A stretch of 64,000 nucleotides of DNA from Oxalobacter aliiformigenes (GCF_027116575.1 NZ_CP098252.1:682001-746000), one strand, 5' to 3'. Numbered from the stretch's first letter, positions 49,776 through 59,731 are shown. Numbers and translations are program-made. Notes: generated by a model from the letters alone, not told the origin.

Positions 49776-49988
49776 ATGACCACTATTCGCCTTAAAGAAA
49801 ACGAACCTTTCGAAGTCGCCATGCGGCGATTCAAACGTACCATTGAAAAAACCGGTCTTTTGACGGAATTGCGTGCCCGCGAGTTTTATGAAAAACCGAC
49901 TGCGGCCCGCAAGAGAAAACTGGCGGCAGCCGTCAAGCGTCACTACAAGCGAATCCGTAGTCAGCAGTTGCCGAAAAAAATGTACTGA
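49776..49988 (+). CDS. rpsU: 30S ribosomal protein S21
   Basis: 70 residues, basic, with the S21 pattern [20 protein letters not shown] and [20 protein letters not shown]. First gene of the macromolecular synthesis block rpsU-yqeY-dnaG-rpoD. Confidence 0.97.
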   Translation: MTTIRLKENEPFEVAMRRFKRTIEKTGLLTELRAREFYEKPTAARKRKLAAAVKRHYKRIRSQQLPKKMY

Positions 49989-50093
49989 TTCCGTTTTCCC
50001 TGAAAGGGGGAATCCGGAAGTCTGACCCGTTGCCCGCTCCGGTTAGGCCGTTGCGGGCTTTGCTGTTCATTGTTTTGTCTATCGGAGAGCGAT

Positions 50094-50537
50094 GTGAGTT
50101 TGAAGGAACAGATTGTCAGTGACATGAAAGACGCCATGCGTGCCAAGGATGCGAAACGTCTCGGGACGATCCGTATGCTGACAGCGGCCATGAAACAGAA
50201 AGAAGTCGATGAACGTATCGAACTCGATGACCGACAGATTCTGGCGATCATCGAAAAGATGATCAAGCAGCGCAAGGATTCCATCTCGCAATTCGAGGCG
50301 GGTGGTCGTCCCGATCTGGCCGACAATGAAAGGGCCGAGGTGGATGTCCTGTCCGCCTATATGCCTGAAGCCCTGCCGATCGAGGAAATCGAAAAGGAAG
50401 TGGCCGAAGCGGTCAAAAATGCCGCGGGTCCCCAGGATATGGGCAAGGTAATGGGCGTACTGAAATCGCGTCTGGCCGGCCGTGCCGATATGTCCGCTGT
50501 TTCCGCTCTGGTCAAAAAGGCCTTGATGAAGGCCTGA
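50094..50537 (+). CDS. yqeY: YqeY/GatB-like domain protein
   Basis: 147 residues from GTG 50094 with GGAGAG 8 bp before; the frame is open to 50070 but that lacks a site. LKEQIVSDMKDAMRAKDAKR and the C-terminal QDMGKVMGVLKSRLAGRADM match the family, which shares its fold with the tail domain of GatB and may bind aminoacyl-tRNA. Its place between rpsU and dnaG is conserved. Confidence 0.93.
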   Translation: MSLKEQIVSDMKDAMRAKDAKRLGTIRMLTAAMKQKEVDERIELDDRQILAIIEKMIKQRKDSISQFEAGGRPDLADNERAEVDVLSAYMPEALPIEEIEKEVAEAVKNAAGPQDMGKVMGVLKSRLAGRADMSAVSALVKKALMKA

Positions 50538-50592
50538 ACTGTCGGTTGATACGCGAAAAAGTTTCGCGAATGAAAAAAGGTTTTTTTAATTC

Positions 50593-52403
50593 GTGATACC
50601 CCAGTCATTCATCCAGGATTTGTTGAACCGCATCGACATTGTCGAGGTGGTGGGCAGTCGCGTGCAATTGAAAAAGGCGGGCGCAAACTTTCTCGGTTTG
50701 TGCCCGTTTCATACTGAAAAGACACCCAGTTTTACCGTGAGTCCGGTCAAACAGTTCTATCACTGTTTCGGCTGCGGGAGAAACGGTTCGGCAATCACTT
50801 TCCTGATGGAACATTCCGGCCTTTCGTTTGTCGAAGCAGTGGACGAACTGGCGCAAAGTGTCGGTTTGACAGTGCCGCGGGACGATTTCCGCGTTACACC
50901 GGAGCAGCGTGCCGAAAAACAGGCCAGGACACTGGCGCTGACAGAAGTCATGACGATGGCGAGCCGCTATTACAAACAGCAGCTGAAGCAATCAAAAGTG
51001 GCTATCGATTACCTGAAAAAAAGAGGAGTCAGCGGTCAGATCGCCTATCGTTTCGGGTTGGGGTATGCACCCGGCGGGCGGGATGGCCTGAAAAACGGTT
51101 TTGACGATTATCGGGCTGCGGAACTGGTGGAAGCGGGGCTTGTCATTGAAAAGGAGGGGGGAAAAGCGGTTCCGATCCGGAAAACAGACGCTTTGACCGT
51201 TTCCGCGACCGGATCATGTTTCCGATCAGAAACAGCCGTGGTCAGGTGATTGCATTCGGCGGACGAATTCTGGAGAAAGGCGAGCCCAAATACTTGAATT
51301 CGCCGGAAACACCCCTATTTCAGAAGGGGAGCGAGCTTTACGGATTGTTCGAGGCACGTCAGGCCATACGGGAAGCCGGATATGTCCTGGTGGTGGAGGG
51401 ATATATGGATGTCGTTGCGCTGGCGCAGATGGGGTTCGGGCAGGCTGTTGCCACACTGGGGACAGCCTGTACGCCTGTTCAGGTTCAGAAACTGATGCGC
51501 CAGACGGACCGGGTCGTTTTTTCATTCGATGGCGACAATGCCGGCAGAAACGCGGCGAAAAGAGCGCTTGAAGCCTGCTTGCCGCTGGTTTCCGATACGA
51601 AGAGTGTGGCCTTTCTTTTTCTGCCGCCTGAACATGATCCGGACAGTTATGTCAGGGAATACGGTGCACAGGCCTTTGAGGAACAGGTGGAAAAGGCGAT
51701 GCCCCTGTCGGAGTTTCTCTTGCAGGAGGTCGTTTCGGGAAACGATCTGAATACACTGGAAGGACGTGCACGGGCGCAGCACAAGGCGAAGCCGTGGTGT
51801 CAGATTATGGCGCCGTCCGCCTTGCGTTTGCAGATTCTGAGAAAGCTCGCCCAGATAACGCAAACACCGGATGACGAACTGGAAGCGTTTTTTGGCGTTG
51901 CCGGGCCCGCTGTTTCTTCAAGGCGCATGTCTGCCCGTGCTCCCCGCCCTCCTGTTGTCGGACTCGAACGGCAGGTCATGAGATTGTTGGTGATGTATCC
52001 GCGGTTTGCCTCCTGCTTGAGCGAGCCGGATATCCGTGCGATTACGGCTTTTTCTCCGGATAAAGGCGCTTTGTTGCGAACCGTTCTCGATGCGATTCGG
52101 GAACTGGGCGAGCAAGGCAGTTATGTCGCTCTTGTGGAATATCTTCGTACCGGTGGCGTGAATTGTGAGCAGCTGGTTCAGGAAACGCTTGAACGCGAGT
52201 ATGAAGAGGAACTGGCCCTCTTGGAACTGAAAGGGGCGGTTCGCCAGATCCGGTTGCGTATGCTGGCCTCTGAAATAGAAGGAGTCCTGTCTTCGCAACT
52301 GGCAACGGAAGAGAAGAGACGGCGTTATGGCGAGCTGAGAAAACAGCAGGACGATTTGCAGAAAGAAATGGCGCAGGAAAGTTTGCGTGAGAAAAGTTTT
52401 TGA
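50593..52403 (+). CDS. dnaG: DNA primase (frameshifted in this sequence)
   Basis: Makes RNA primers at the replication fork; an essential gene. From GTG 50593 the first frame carries the CHC2-type zinc domain (GLCPFHTEKTPSFTVSP, FYHCFGCGRNGSAITFL) and goes to VIEKEGGK, then leaves the family. The continuation (RRFDRFRDRIMFPIRNSRGQ, TOPRIM motifs VVEGYMDVVALAQMGF and VFSFDGDNAGRNAAKRA, then the C-terminal helicase-binding domain) is in another frame. The switch is at a G6 tract, 51156-51161; G7 gives KEGGKSGSDPENRRFDRF and a full 603-residue primase. An essential enzyme cannot be split, so this is a sequence error or a recoded site. Confidence 0.93.
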
Positions 52404-52562
52404 CGGGAAACAAAGCAAAAAGAAATACGAAAAATGTTATAATATAAGACTTTACATTCGGGAATGTGTTATCCCATTTTGATAATGGAAACATGCCCGG
52501 TATCGTCTGAGTAACATCGGGTAAAACCGGTATGTTGGATTTTCGAGCGGACAACGGACGAC

Positions 52563-55046
52563 ATGGATAAATCAGATAAACCCCAATCAGTGGCAGGTGA
52601 AACGAACAATACGACGCTTACCGTCAAGCGGCGCGGCCGGCGCAGGCATGATGAGGCGGTTGCCGGTGTGAATGCGGAAGGCGTGGTTCCGTCCGAGGCG
52701 TCTGCCGTATCGGCTTCTGGCGAAGTGACTGTGCATGTGAAAAGAGGGCGGAAGAAAGCGGTTTTCGATGAAAGCGTCACGCCTGAAGGCGTCGCTGTCA
52801 AGGTCAAGAGTTCACGCGGCAGAAAACCCAAACTGGCGACGGGAGGCCAGGAAACGGTTGCATCCGTTTCCGGGAAAGGCAACGTATCCGATACGATTGT
52901 CACAACCGATGCGGCACGGCTGGCGGCGATCGATACTTCCAGCTATGTGTTGCCCACCGTGAAGGTACCGGGACGCCGTGGCCGCAAGCCCAAGGATTTC
53001 CAGCCGGAAAACGAGGAAGTGGCCGCATTGAACGCGGTGGAACGCGCTGAACTGAAAGCGGCCGACAAGGCTCGTGCGAAGGATCGCAAGGCCAAGGAAA
53101 AGGCGTTGTTGAAGGATGCGCTGGCAGGCGATACGGAGGCAACGGAAGAAGAACTGGAGCGTCGCCGTGAACGGCTGAAAATACTGATCAAGCTGGGCAA
53201 GGAACGTTCGTTTCTCACCTATGCCGAAATCAACGACCATTTGCCCGACAATGTCATCGATCCTGATGCGATCGAAGGGATCATCAGTACGTTCAATGAC
53301 ATGGGCATTTCGGTGTATGAACATGCCCCCGATGCGGAAGATCTGTTGCTGACCGATAATGTCGTCACGGTCACAAGCGACGAAGAGGCCGAAGCGGCAG
53401 CGGAAGCGGCGCTTTCGACAGTGGATTCCGATTTCGGCCGTACGACGGATCCTGTCCGGATGTATATGCGTGAAATGGGATCGGTCGAACTGCTGACGCG
53501 CGAGGGGGAAATCGAAATCGCCAAACGGATCGAGGAAGGTCTGAAAGACATGATCCAGGCGATTTCATCCTGTCCGACCACGATTCTAGAAATTATCGAA
53601 CAGGCAGAGAAAATCCGTAACGACGAAGTCAGAATCGATGAAGTGGTTGACGGTATGGCTGACGAGGAGGATGACGCGCCTGTGATGGCGGCCGCATCGG
53701 ACAGTGATCAGGATGATTCGGATGAAGAAGATTCCGATGCGGATGAGGGCGATGAAGAAGACGCAGAGGAAGATGAGGGCGATGGCGGGTCTGCCGGTAG
53801 TGCGGCTGCCGGCTTTTCTGCAGAGCAGCTTGAAAAACTCAAAGAAGACGCTCTGGCAAGATTTGCACTGATCGAAACGCATTTCAAGGAAATGCAGCGG
53901 GCTTTTGAAGAGGACGGTTACAATTCTCCGGCTTATGTGAAAGCGCACGATCGTATTTCGGAAGAATTGCTGGGAATGCGGTTTACGGCACGGTTCATTG
54001 AAAAGCTGTGCGATACCTTGCGTACGCAAATGGATGAAGTTCGCCAGATAGAACGTGAAATTCTCAATGTGGTGGTCAACAAGTGCGGGATTCCGAGAGC
54101 GCACTTCATCAAGACTTTCCCGGGCAACGAAACCAATATGGAATGGGTTGACGAGGAAGTCGATGCCGGTCATCCGTACAGCGAGATTCTTTCCCGCAAC
54201 GTTCCGATGGTCAAGGAATTGCAGCAGAAGCTGGTCGATATCGAAAACCGTATCGGTATGCCGCTGACCGATTTGCGTGAAATCAACCGCAAGATGGTGG
54301 CGGGTGAAATGCGTGCCCGCAAGGCCAAGAAGGAAATGACGGAAGCGAACCTTCGTCTGGTGATTTCGATTGCGAAAAAATATACCAATCGCGGTTTGCA
54401 GTTCCTGGATTTGATCCAGGAGGGCAATATCGGTCTGATGAAGGCGGTGGACAAATTCGAATACCGTCGCGGCTACAAGTTTTCGACCTATGCCACCTGG
54501 TGGATTCGTCAGGCTATTACGCGTTCGATCGCCGATCAGGCGCGTACTATCCGTATTCCGGTTCACATGATTGAAACCATCAACAAGATGAACCGTATTT
54601 CCCGACAGATTTTGCAGGAAACCGGTGCGGAACCCGATCCGGCGACACTGGCAGCCAAGATGGATATGCCTGAAGACAAGATCCGCAAGATCATGAAGAT
54701 CGCGAAGGAACCCATTTCGATGGAAACGCCGATCGGAGATGATGATGATTCACATCTGGGAGATTTCATCGAGGACAACAATACGCTGGCACCTGCCGAT
54801 GCGGCGTTGCATGCCTCGATGCGCAGCGTGGTCAAGGATGTCTTGGATTCGCTGACACCAAGGGAAGCGAAGGTGTTGCGGATGCGCTTCGGTGTCGAGA
54901 TGTCGACGGACCATACGCTGGAAGAAGTCGGCAAACAATTCGACGTGACACGTGAACGTATTCGCCAGATTGAAGCAAAAGCATTAAGAAAATTGCGTCA
55001 TCCGTCGAGATCGGATAAACTTAAAAGTTTCCTGGAAAGCAATTGA
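52563..55046 (+). CDS. rpoD: RNA polymerase primary sigma factor (sigma-70)
   Basis: 827 residues, longer than E. coli RpoD (613). An N-terminal Lys/Arg/Ala-rich extension (about residues 1-200) precedes region 1.1 ([20 protein letters not shown]); region 1.2 [20 protein letters not shown] is followed by a long non-conserved region with a very acidic run near residues 380-420 (Asp/Glu/Ser). Region 2 is intact ([40 protein letters not shown]), as are regions 3 and 4 ([20 protein letters not shown]). Both insertions are usual in Burkholderiales. Confidence 0.98.
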   Translation: MDKSDKPQSVAGETNNTTLTVKRRGRRRHDEAVAGVNAEGVVPSEASAVSASGEVTVHVKRGRKKAVFDESVTPEGVAVKVKSSRGRKPKLATGGQETVASVSGKGNVSDTIVTTDAARLAAIDTSSYVLPTVKVPGRRGRKPKDFQPENEEVAALNAVERAELKAADKARAKDRKAKEKALLKDALAGDTEATEEELERRRERLKILIKLGKERSFLTYAEINDHLPDNVIDPDAIEGIISTFNDMGISVYEHAPDAEDLLLTDNVVTVTSDEEAEAAAEAALSTVDSDFGRTTDPVRMYMREMGSVELLTREGEIEIAKRIEEGLKDMIQAISSCPTTILEIIEQAEKIRNDEVRIDEVVDGMADEEDDAPVMAAASDSDQDDSDEEDSDADEGDEEDAEEDEGDGGSAGSAAAGFSAEQLEKLKEDALARFALIETHFKEMQRAFEEDGYNSPAYVKAHDRISEELLGMRFTARFIEKLCDTLRTQMDEVRQIEREILNVVVNKCGIPRAHFIKTFPGNETNMEWVDEEVDAGHPYSEILSRNVPMVKELQQKLVDIENRIGMPLTDLREINRKMVAGEMRARKAKKEMTEANLRLVISIAKKYTNRGLQFLDLIQEGNIGLMKAVDKFEYRRGYKFSTYATWWIRQAITRSIADQARTIRIPVHMIETINKMNRISRQILQETGAEPDPATLAAKMDMPEDKIRKIMKIAKEPISMETPIGDDDDSHLGDFIEDNNTLAPADAALHASMRSVVKDVLDSLTPREAKVLRMRFGVEMSTDHTLEEVGKQFDVTRERIRQIEAKALRKLRHPSRSDKLKSFLESN

Positions 55047-55058
55047 TAAATTCCAGAC

Positions 55059-55135
55059 GGGCCTATAGCTCAGTTGGTTAGAGCAGAGGACTCATAATCC
55101 TTTGGTCCCAGGTTCAAGTCCTGGTGGGCCCACCA
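55059..55135 (+). tRNA. tRNA with CAU anticodon (probably Ile2, otherwise Met)
   Basis: 77 nt including CCA. Acceptor GGGCCTA pairs with TGGGCCC; anticodon CAT in GGACTCATAATCC; T-loop GTTCAAGTC. The body is closer to isoleucine tRNAs whose C34 is changed to lysidine than to elongator Met, but this cannot be decided by eye. Lies 12 bp after rpoD. Confidence 0.9.
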
Positions 55136-55152
55136 CTAAATATTTGATTTTT

Positions 55153-55178
55153 CCCGCCTTTTTCGGCGGGATTTTTTT
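55153..55178 (+). terminator. intrinsic terminator after the CAU tRNA
   Basis: CCCGCC, a 5-nt loop and GGCGGG followed by A and a T7 run. It ends the rpoD-tRNA transcript. Confidence 0.85.
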
Positions 55179-55742
55179 GTCTCGATTTCGAGAGTGACAA
55201 AATTGTGACAGGCGGAACAATCAGGCGGTCGGTAATTCCGGTATTTCCTGGATTTCGCAGAGACAAGTTGGGCGTATCGCATCCGATAAACCGGTACAGG
55301 CTGGTTTCCTTTCTGTTTTCTGCCGGATGCCGGCAAATTTATTTTTTATTGAATGGTTCCGGATTCGTTTGGAGTAAATTTACAATGTGCCTGTTTTTTC
55401 AATATACGCCGGTATGGGTGTTGTGCAGATTGATGCCGGACAGGCAAAACGGGAAGAATGAATGCCTGGTTCTTGCGCCGAAAACAGATTTGCCGAAAGG
55501 GTATCGATCCGGGAATACGTGTCGTCTTTCGTCGCGTGTGTTCCATCCGTTACGTTTTGATGGAACAGGTTCGCCAAATCAGGTCTTTATCGCGGAATGG
55601 ATCGGGATGAGTTACAGGCAGACGGCATTTCGATGGAACTTCTCGAGCGGGAGGAGGTTTCATTTCCGGTTTGTCGGCTGCCTTCGTATTGCACGGCTGA
55701 CAGTGTTTTGTTTTTTCTAATAGAAAACAGGGGATCAACAGG
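55179..55742. other. intergenic region, no supportable gene
   Basis: 564 bp. A plus-strand frame of 171 codons (55205-55720) exists but has no ribosome-binding site, family pattern or plausible composition (rich in Arg, Phe and Cys). Nothing else stood out. Confidence 0.45.
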
Positions 55743-56084
55743 ATGAATACCGTTTGGATCATTATTGCCACAGTTCTGATTTTTTCCTGGAGCTGGTGGC
55801 GTCTGTATGTTTATAACATGCGCAAACGCCCGAACAGGACCATTGCGCATATGCTGGGTTTTCTGCTGGGCAGCTTTCCGGCGCTTTTCTTTTTCTATGC
55901 CTGTGTCGCTTCTTTTCCGCCTCCCGAGGCGGAGATACCTTCCACCATGTCGCTGGCAGGATTGTGGGGAATTTTTGTCCTGTCGATCATCATGGTGTTA
56001 TATTTGACCAGCCGTCCGGTTCCACAGCGGAATGACGGCAAGGCCATTTCTTCCGATAAAAGGGATACGGGAAAAAAGAAATGA
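55743..56084 (+). CDS. small membrane protein, three helices, unknown function
   Basis: 113 residues. Helices near MNTVWIIIATVLIFSWSWWR, MLGFLLGSFPALFFFYACVA and GLWGIFVLSIIMVLYLTSR, with a charged Lys/Arg/Asp tail. GGGGATCAACAGG precedes the ATG. No family recognised. Converges with the esterase gene on the opposite strand. Confidence 0.7.
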   Translation: MNTVWIIIATVLIFSWSWWRLYVYNMRKRPNRTIAHMLGFLLGSFPALFFFYACVASFPPPEAEIPSTMSLAGLWGIFVLSIIMVLYLTSRPVPQRNDGKAISSDKRDTGKKK

Positions 56085-56116
56085 TCCCGGTATCGTGAAA
56101 ACAGGCCGGGATACGG

Positions 56117-56626
56117 TTATTCCGGATGTTTTTCCATTCTTTTCAAAAACGATATCATGTAATCCCCTATTTGGGGCAGCCGGTTTTTCAGCCTGTGTTC
56201 GTCGTCTACCAGATGAAGCGTACAGCGGTGTTTCATACTGAACCGGGTGATGTTTTCGACGGGAATGAGGCTGTCGTGCCAGCCGTGCACGATTTCGAGT
56301 GCATTTCCATCGCATCCGAGCCGGTACGGAGGGTATCCTTCGATATCGATTGCCGGTGCGAGAAGAAACAGTCCCCTGACCGGGACAAAGGCACTTGCTG
56401 TCATGGCGACCCAGCCTCCCATGCTGGATCCGACAAGGTATTGTGCAGGCCGTGTATTGCAGGAATTTACGAGCATTTCCACACGGGTTTCCGGGTCGAA
56501 GGTGGACGAGTAGTCCAGACTCTCCACATCGTAGCCCATCTCTCTTGCGATATCGGCAAGGTGCCGTATTTTCGTACCCCACGGGCCGCTTTCTTTTCCA
56601 TGTACAAAATGAATCAGTGGTTTCAT
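56117..56626 (-). CDS. YqiA-like alpha/beta hydrolase (esterase)
   Basis: 169 residues, short for an alpha/beta hydrolase but normal for the YqiA/UPF0227 group. IHFVHGKESGPWGTKIRHL holds the oxyanion region, the nucleophile serine is in YLVGSSMGGWVAMTASAF, the acid in EIVHGWHDSLIPVENI and the histidine in LVDDEHRLKNRLP. Natural substrate unknown; single gene facing the upstream membrane-protein gene. Confidence 0.88.
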   Translation of the reverse strand: MKPLIHFVHGKESGPWGTKIRHLADIAREMGYDVESLDYSSTFDPETRVEMLVNSCNTRPAQYLVGSSMGGWVAMTASAFVPVRGLFLLAPAIDIEGYPPYRLGCDGNALEIVHGWHDSLIPVENITRFSMKHRCTLHLVDDEHRLKNRLPQIGDYMISFLKRMEKHPE

Positions 56627-56901
56627 AGGATGTTGTCCGTTTTTCCGGTTAATGATGAGAACGCGATCATTGTATTCTGAATGACAGTTTCTTGTACGAG
56701 AGGGTGTGAAGGCTGCATGATCGGTCGATGATATGATCGGAAAAAAGACGGTGACGGGATATTTGTGTTAGCCTGAAACGATTCGCCGGGTTTGATGTAT
56801 GAATATGGCGATGTAGAAAAATGGCACGTCCATACGGGAAACGAGTGTGACGGTGATCTTTTCCGGATTTGCTTAACTGGATGAAACGAAAGGAGATTGT
56901 G

Positions 56902-58002
56902 ATGGAACTGAAGTTGCTGACCCCTTTGAGGATGGGCGATGTCAAACTGGCCAATCGTGTTGTCATGGCGCCGCTGACCCGCTGCCGGACGGCTGAGCCT
57001 GATAATATTCCGACGGAAATGAATGCCGAATATTATGCACAACGGGCTTCTGCGGGATTGATCGTTTCCGAAGCGACACAAATATCCCGTTCCGGGCAGG
57101 GATATGCCGGATCGGCAGGTCTTTACACGGATGCCCAGGAAGCGGGGTGGAAAAAAGTGGTTGAGGCCGTCCATGCCAGAGGAGGGAAAATATCGGCCCA
57201 GTTATGGCATGTCGGGCGAATGTCCCATTCCTATTTTCAGGAAAATGGAGGGGCGCCGGTCGCTCCGTCGGCCATTGCGGCCGAGGGGGCCAAATGCAAT
57301 ATTGTGCTGGAAAACGGAGAACATGCTTTTGTGCCGTGTGACAAGCCGCGGGCATTGACGGTGGAAGAAATCGGAAAGATCGTCGGGCAATATCGCGATT
57401 CGGCTGCCCGTGCGGTGAGGGCCGGTTTCGATTTTGTCGAGGAACATGCGGCAAACGGGTATTTGCTCCAGCAATTCCAGGCGACCAATACCAACCGGCG
57501 AACGGACAGATACGGCGGATCTCTCGTGAATCGGGCAAGGCTGACACTTGAAGTGCTTGACGCGATGCTGGAAGTGGTCGACAAGGAAAAACTCGGTGTC
57601 AGGTTGTCGCCTTATTTCAATATCAATGGTATTGCCGACGCCGAACCGGAACAAATGGCGCTCTATCTGGCCGACGAGTTCAACAAGCGCGGGATCGCCT
57701 ATCTGAGTATTGCTGAACCGAGCTGGGTCGGCGGTATTTCATTGACGGATACTTTCAAAAAGAAGATACGGGAGGCTTTTTCCGGTGTACTGATCTATGC
57801 CGGGGAGTATACGCCGGAAAAAGCCGAGGAAGCTGTCAGGAGCGGACTGGCGGATGCCGTTGGTTTCGGACGTCTGTATATCGCCAATCCCGATCTGGTC
57901 GAGCGTATCGGACAGGGGGGACCTTACAATGTGCCTGACCGTGCCACTTTTTATAAGGGAGGGAACAGGGGTTATACGGATTATCCGACCCTGAAAGCAT
58001 GA
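56902..58002 (+). CDS. old-yellow-enzyme family flavin oxidoreductase (NemA-like)
   Basis: FMN-dependent ene-reductase, 366 residues from ATG 56902 behind AAAGGAG. FMN and substrate residues are visible: RVVMAPLTRCRTAEP, GLIVSEATQISRSGQGYAGS, SAQLWHVGRMSH, the HxxN pair in VEEHAANGYLLQQFQATNTN and RTDRYGGSLVNRARL. Closest in pattern to N-ethylmaleimide reductase and related xenobiotic reductases; the physiological substrate is unknown. A G6 tract at 57915-57920 is read in frame. Confidence 0.94.
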   Translation: MELKLLTPLRMGDVKLANRVVMAPLTRCRTAEPDNIPTEMNAEYYAQRASAGLIVSEATQISRSGQGYAGSAGLYTDAQEAGWKKVVEAVHARGGKISAQLWHVGRMSHSYFQENGGAPVAPSAIAAEGAKCNIVLENGEHAFVPCDKPRALTVEEIGKIVGQYRDSAARAVRAGFDFVEEHAANGYLLQQFQATNTNRRTDRYGGSLVNRARLTLEVLDAMLEVVDKEKLGVRLSPYFNINGIADAEPEQMALYLADEFNKRGIAYLSIAEPSWVGGISLTDTFKKKIREAFSGVLIYAGEYTPEKAEEAVRSGLADAVGFGRLYIANPDLVERIGQGGPYNVPDRATFYKGGNRGYTDYPTLKA

Positions 58003-58319
58003 AGGGCCTGGTTGGAAAGAGATATGTATCCGGGAGGACGATGGCAGGCATGTTTTCCAAAAACACTGCCGATTCCGGCAAAGCGGTATTCGGTGACCGT
58101 CGAAATCCATCTGGATGATTTTGTTTCTTTCATTGAATGCCGGAATATTGGTGAATGGAGAAAGGGGGACCGGTTCGGCCTTGTTCGTTTTTCCGGTATT
58201 CGCTGCCGCTTCCATTCCGGCGGAAAAGTTCCCGTAGTCTTTGCCGAAGCGGGACCGGGGATGCCGGTCTGGCAGATTGTACGAGGCGCTCCGGTCGCAA
58301 GAAAGCCGTTTCCTGATTT
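58003..58319. other. region downstream of nemA-like gene, no supportable gene
   Basis: 317 bp. A plus-strand frame of 125 codons (58012-58389) runs through the terminator hairpin at 58320, so it is not considered a gene. Confidence 0.4.
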
Positions 58320-58351
58320 TGTAAAAAAGGCAGGCGAGCCCTGCCTTTTTT
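58320..58351 (+). terminator. bidirectional intrinsic terminator
   Basis: AAAAAAGGCAGG, a 5-nt loop and CCTGCCTTTTTT: a perfect 12-bp stem including flanking A and T tracts. Confidence 0.85.
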
Positions 58352-58367
58352 ATTGTCTGAAACCATC

Positions 58368-58410
58368 CGGAATAATCCGGAGGCAGTAGACTGATTATTC
58401 CGGTTTTTTA
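58368..58410 (+). terminator. second hairpin with T run
   Basis: CCGGAATAAT and ATTATTCCGG pair perfectly over a 17-nt loop and are followed by T6. It lies 16 bp after the previous terminator, giving a tandem pair. Confidence 0.7.
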
Positions 58411-58513
58411 TGTACATGATTTTATACGAGCTGAAAAATCAGGCAGTTACAATTGAAAAAATATTTTGAAAAAGTGTCAACCACCTGAAAATCTGGTGCG
58501 TTAATGGACGTAA

Positions 58514-58526
58514 TCCAATCGGATTG
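58514..58526. promoter_or_regulatory. short perfect palindrome upstream of the Lys/Ala-rich peptide gene
   Basis: CCAATC-G-GATTGG, centred 42 bp before the ATG. Could be an operator or part of the mRNA leader; there is no further support. Confidence 0.3.
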
Positions 58527-58561
58527 GTAGTACCCAACATCACCTTTGAGGAACTTTGAAA

Positions 58562-58786
58562 ATGAAAAAATTAGTTGCTATCCTGATTTCCGGTTTGTTC
58601 GCTTCCGCTGCTTTCGCTGCCGATCCTGCTCCTGCTGCGGAAAAGACCGCTTCGGCGCCAGCTGCTGAAAAGGCCGCTCCGGTCAAAAAAGCCAAGAAAA
58701 CCAAAAAGGTAACAAAGAAAGAAGTCAAAAAAGAAGTAAAGACTGAAGAAAAAGCGGCTGCTCCAGCTGAAAAAACGGCTAAATAA
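58562..58786 (+). CDS. small secreted Lys/Ala/Glu-rich peptide, unknown function
   Basis: 74 residues from ATG 58562 with GAGGAAC 8 bp before. A clear signal peptide (MKKLVAILISGLFASAAFAA, cleavage after AFA) precedes a low-complexity body made of Ala/Pro/Glu and Lys/Thr/Val repeats (AEKTASAPAAEKAAPVKKAK). Reminiscent of acid-shock or phosphate-starvation periplasmic peptides with low-complexity basic bodies, but no family can be claimed. Own terminator follows, so this is a one-gene unit. Confidence 0.75.
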   Translation: MKKLVAILISGLFASAAFAADPAPAAEKTASAPAAEKAAPVKKAKKTKKVTKKEVKKEVKTEEKAAAPAEKTAK

Positions 58787-58805
58787 CAGCTTTTATCCGG
58801 TCATT

Positions 58806-58836
58806 AAAAAAGCGGGAAAAAATCCCGCTTTTTTTA
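58806..58836 (+). terminator. intrinsic terminator after the Lys/Ala-rich peptide gene
   Basis: AAAAAAGCGGGA, an A-rich loop and TCCCGCTTTTTT; strong and probably bidirectional. Confidence 0.85.
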
Positions 58837-58887
58837 TATGATCGGTTGTCAGGTTAAAATGGATATTTCTGAAAAAAGGAAAAAGGC

Positions 58888-59336
58888 ATGTCCCGATTCG
58901 GTTATCTCGTGTTTGCGTTCGTTCTGGCGATTTTCTCCTCATCAAGTGGTTTCGCTGCTGCCTCCGGCGATGTCCGTTTCAGGACAGTCCACCTGAAAGC
59001 GGGGGGAAGATCGTCCATGCCGAAGTCGCCGCGACGGATGCGCAGCGTGAACGGGGGCTGATGTACAGAAAATCCCTTCCTGAAAACAACGGTATGCTTT
59101 TCGTGTTCGACCGGCCGGCCCGATCCTGCATGTGGATGAAAAATACGGTGATTCCTCTTTCCGTGGCTTTTATCGATCATGAAGGGGTTATCGTCAATGT
59201 CGAAGAGATGGAACCGTTCACGACCGATTCGCATTGCAGTGCCGGATGGATCCGTTATGCGCTGGAAATGAATGCCGGCTGGTTCAGGAAAAACGGCCTG
59301 AAACCCGGCAGCCGGGTTGAGGGGTTGCATAAGTGA
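58888..59336 (+). CDS. DUF192 family protein with signal peptide (frameshifted in this sequence)
   Basis: From ATG 58888 (AAAGGAAAAAGG upstream) a signal peptide is read (MSRFGYLVFAFVLAIFSSSS, then GFAAA) and GDVRFRTVHLKAGG, after which the frame is lost. The DUF192 domain (IVHAEVAATDAQRERGLMYR, MLFVFDRPARSCMWMKNTVI, PLSVAFIDHEGVIVNVEEME) is in another frame and ends at 59336. The switch lies in a G6 tract at 59001-59006; G7 joins the parts and gives 149 residues. DUF192 proteins are small exported beta-barrels of unknown role. Confidence 0.85.
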
Positions 59337-59731
59337 CCGTGAGGACAGAATATATTTCGTGACGTGCCTGACCAATCATTCCGTTCGCAGGATGTCGTTC
59401 CCGGATTCCCGGTGGCAGGTTTTCGTCTGGCGACTTCTGTCATTCGTCATTCGAATAGCCGTTCAGTGTGCAGGTATTTTTTGATTCCACTCAAGATTGT
59501 TCCAGTGCTTCAATGAATAATGAATTGAAATATTGGAAGAACATCAATAGTTTACAAAAAAAAGGTTTCCGAAAAATCCGGGTGAAGCCGGTCATGTCCG
59601 CCATTGCCTGAATGGGCGGGTATTTCCAGAACCGGAAAAGGATGAAATCTCTCTCCGGGGCGTTCCGGATTTCATTTGACAGAAGCGATTTCTGTTCCTT
59701 GTCGTCTGATTCTTTCTGAAATGTTCCATCG
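59337..59731. other. intergenic region upstream of the GGDEF-EAL gene
   Basis: 395 bp without a supportable gene; contains AT-rich segments and A8 at about 59556-59563. A TTGACA-like element at 59677-59682 has no good -10 partner. Confidence 0.4.

Noticed and set aside
55059..55260. Possible attachment site of an integrated element at the CAU tRNA
   Set aside because: No integrase, no repeat of the tRNA 3' end and an immediate ordinary terminator were seen.
55205..55720. A 171-codon plus-strand frame after the CAU tRNA
   Set aside because: No ribosome-binding site, no family motif and odd composition.
58012..58389. A 125-codon plus-strand frame after the NemA-like gene
   Set aside because: Its 3' part is the terminator hairpin at 58320-58351; no family pattern.
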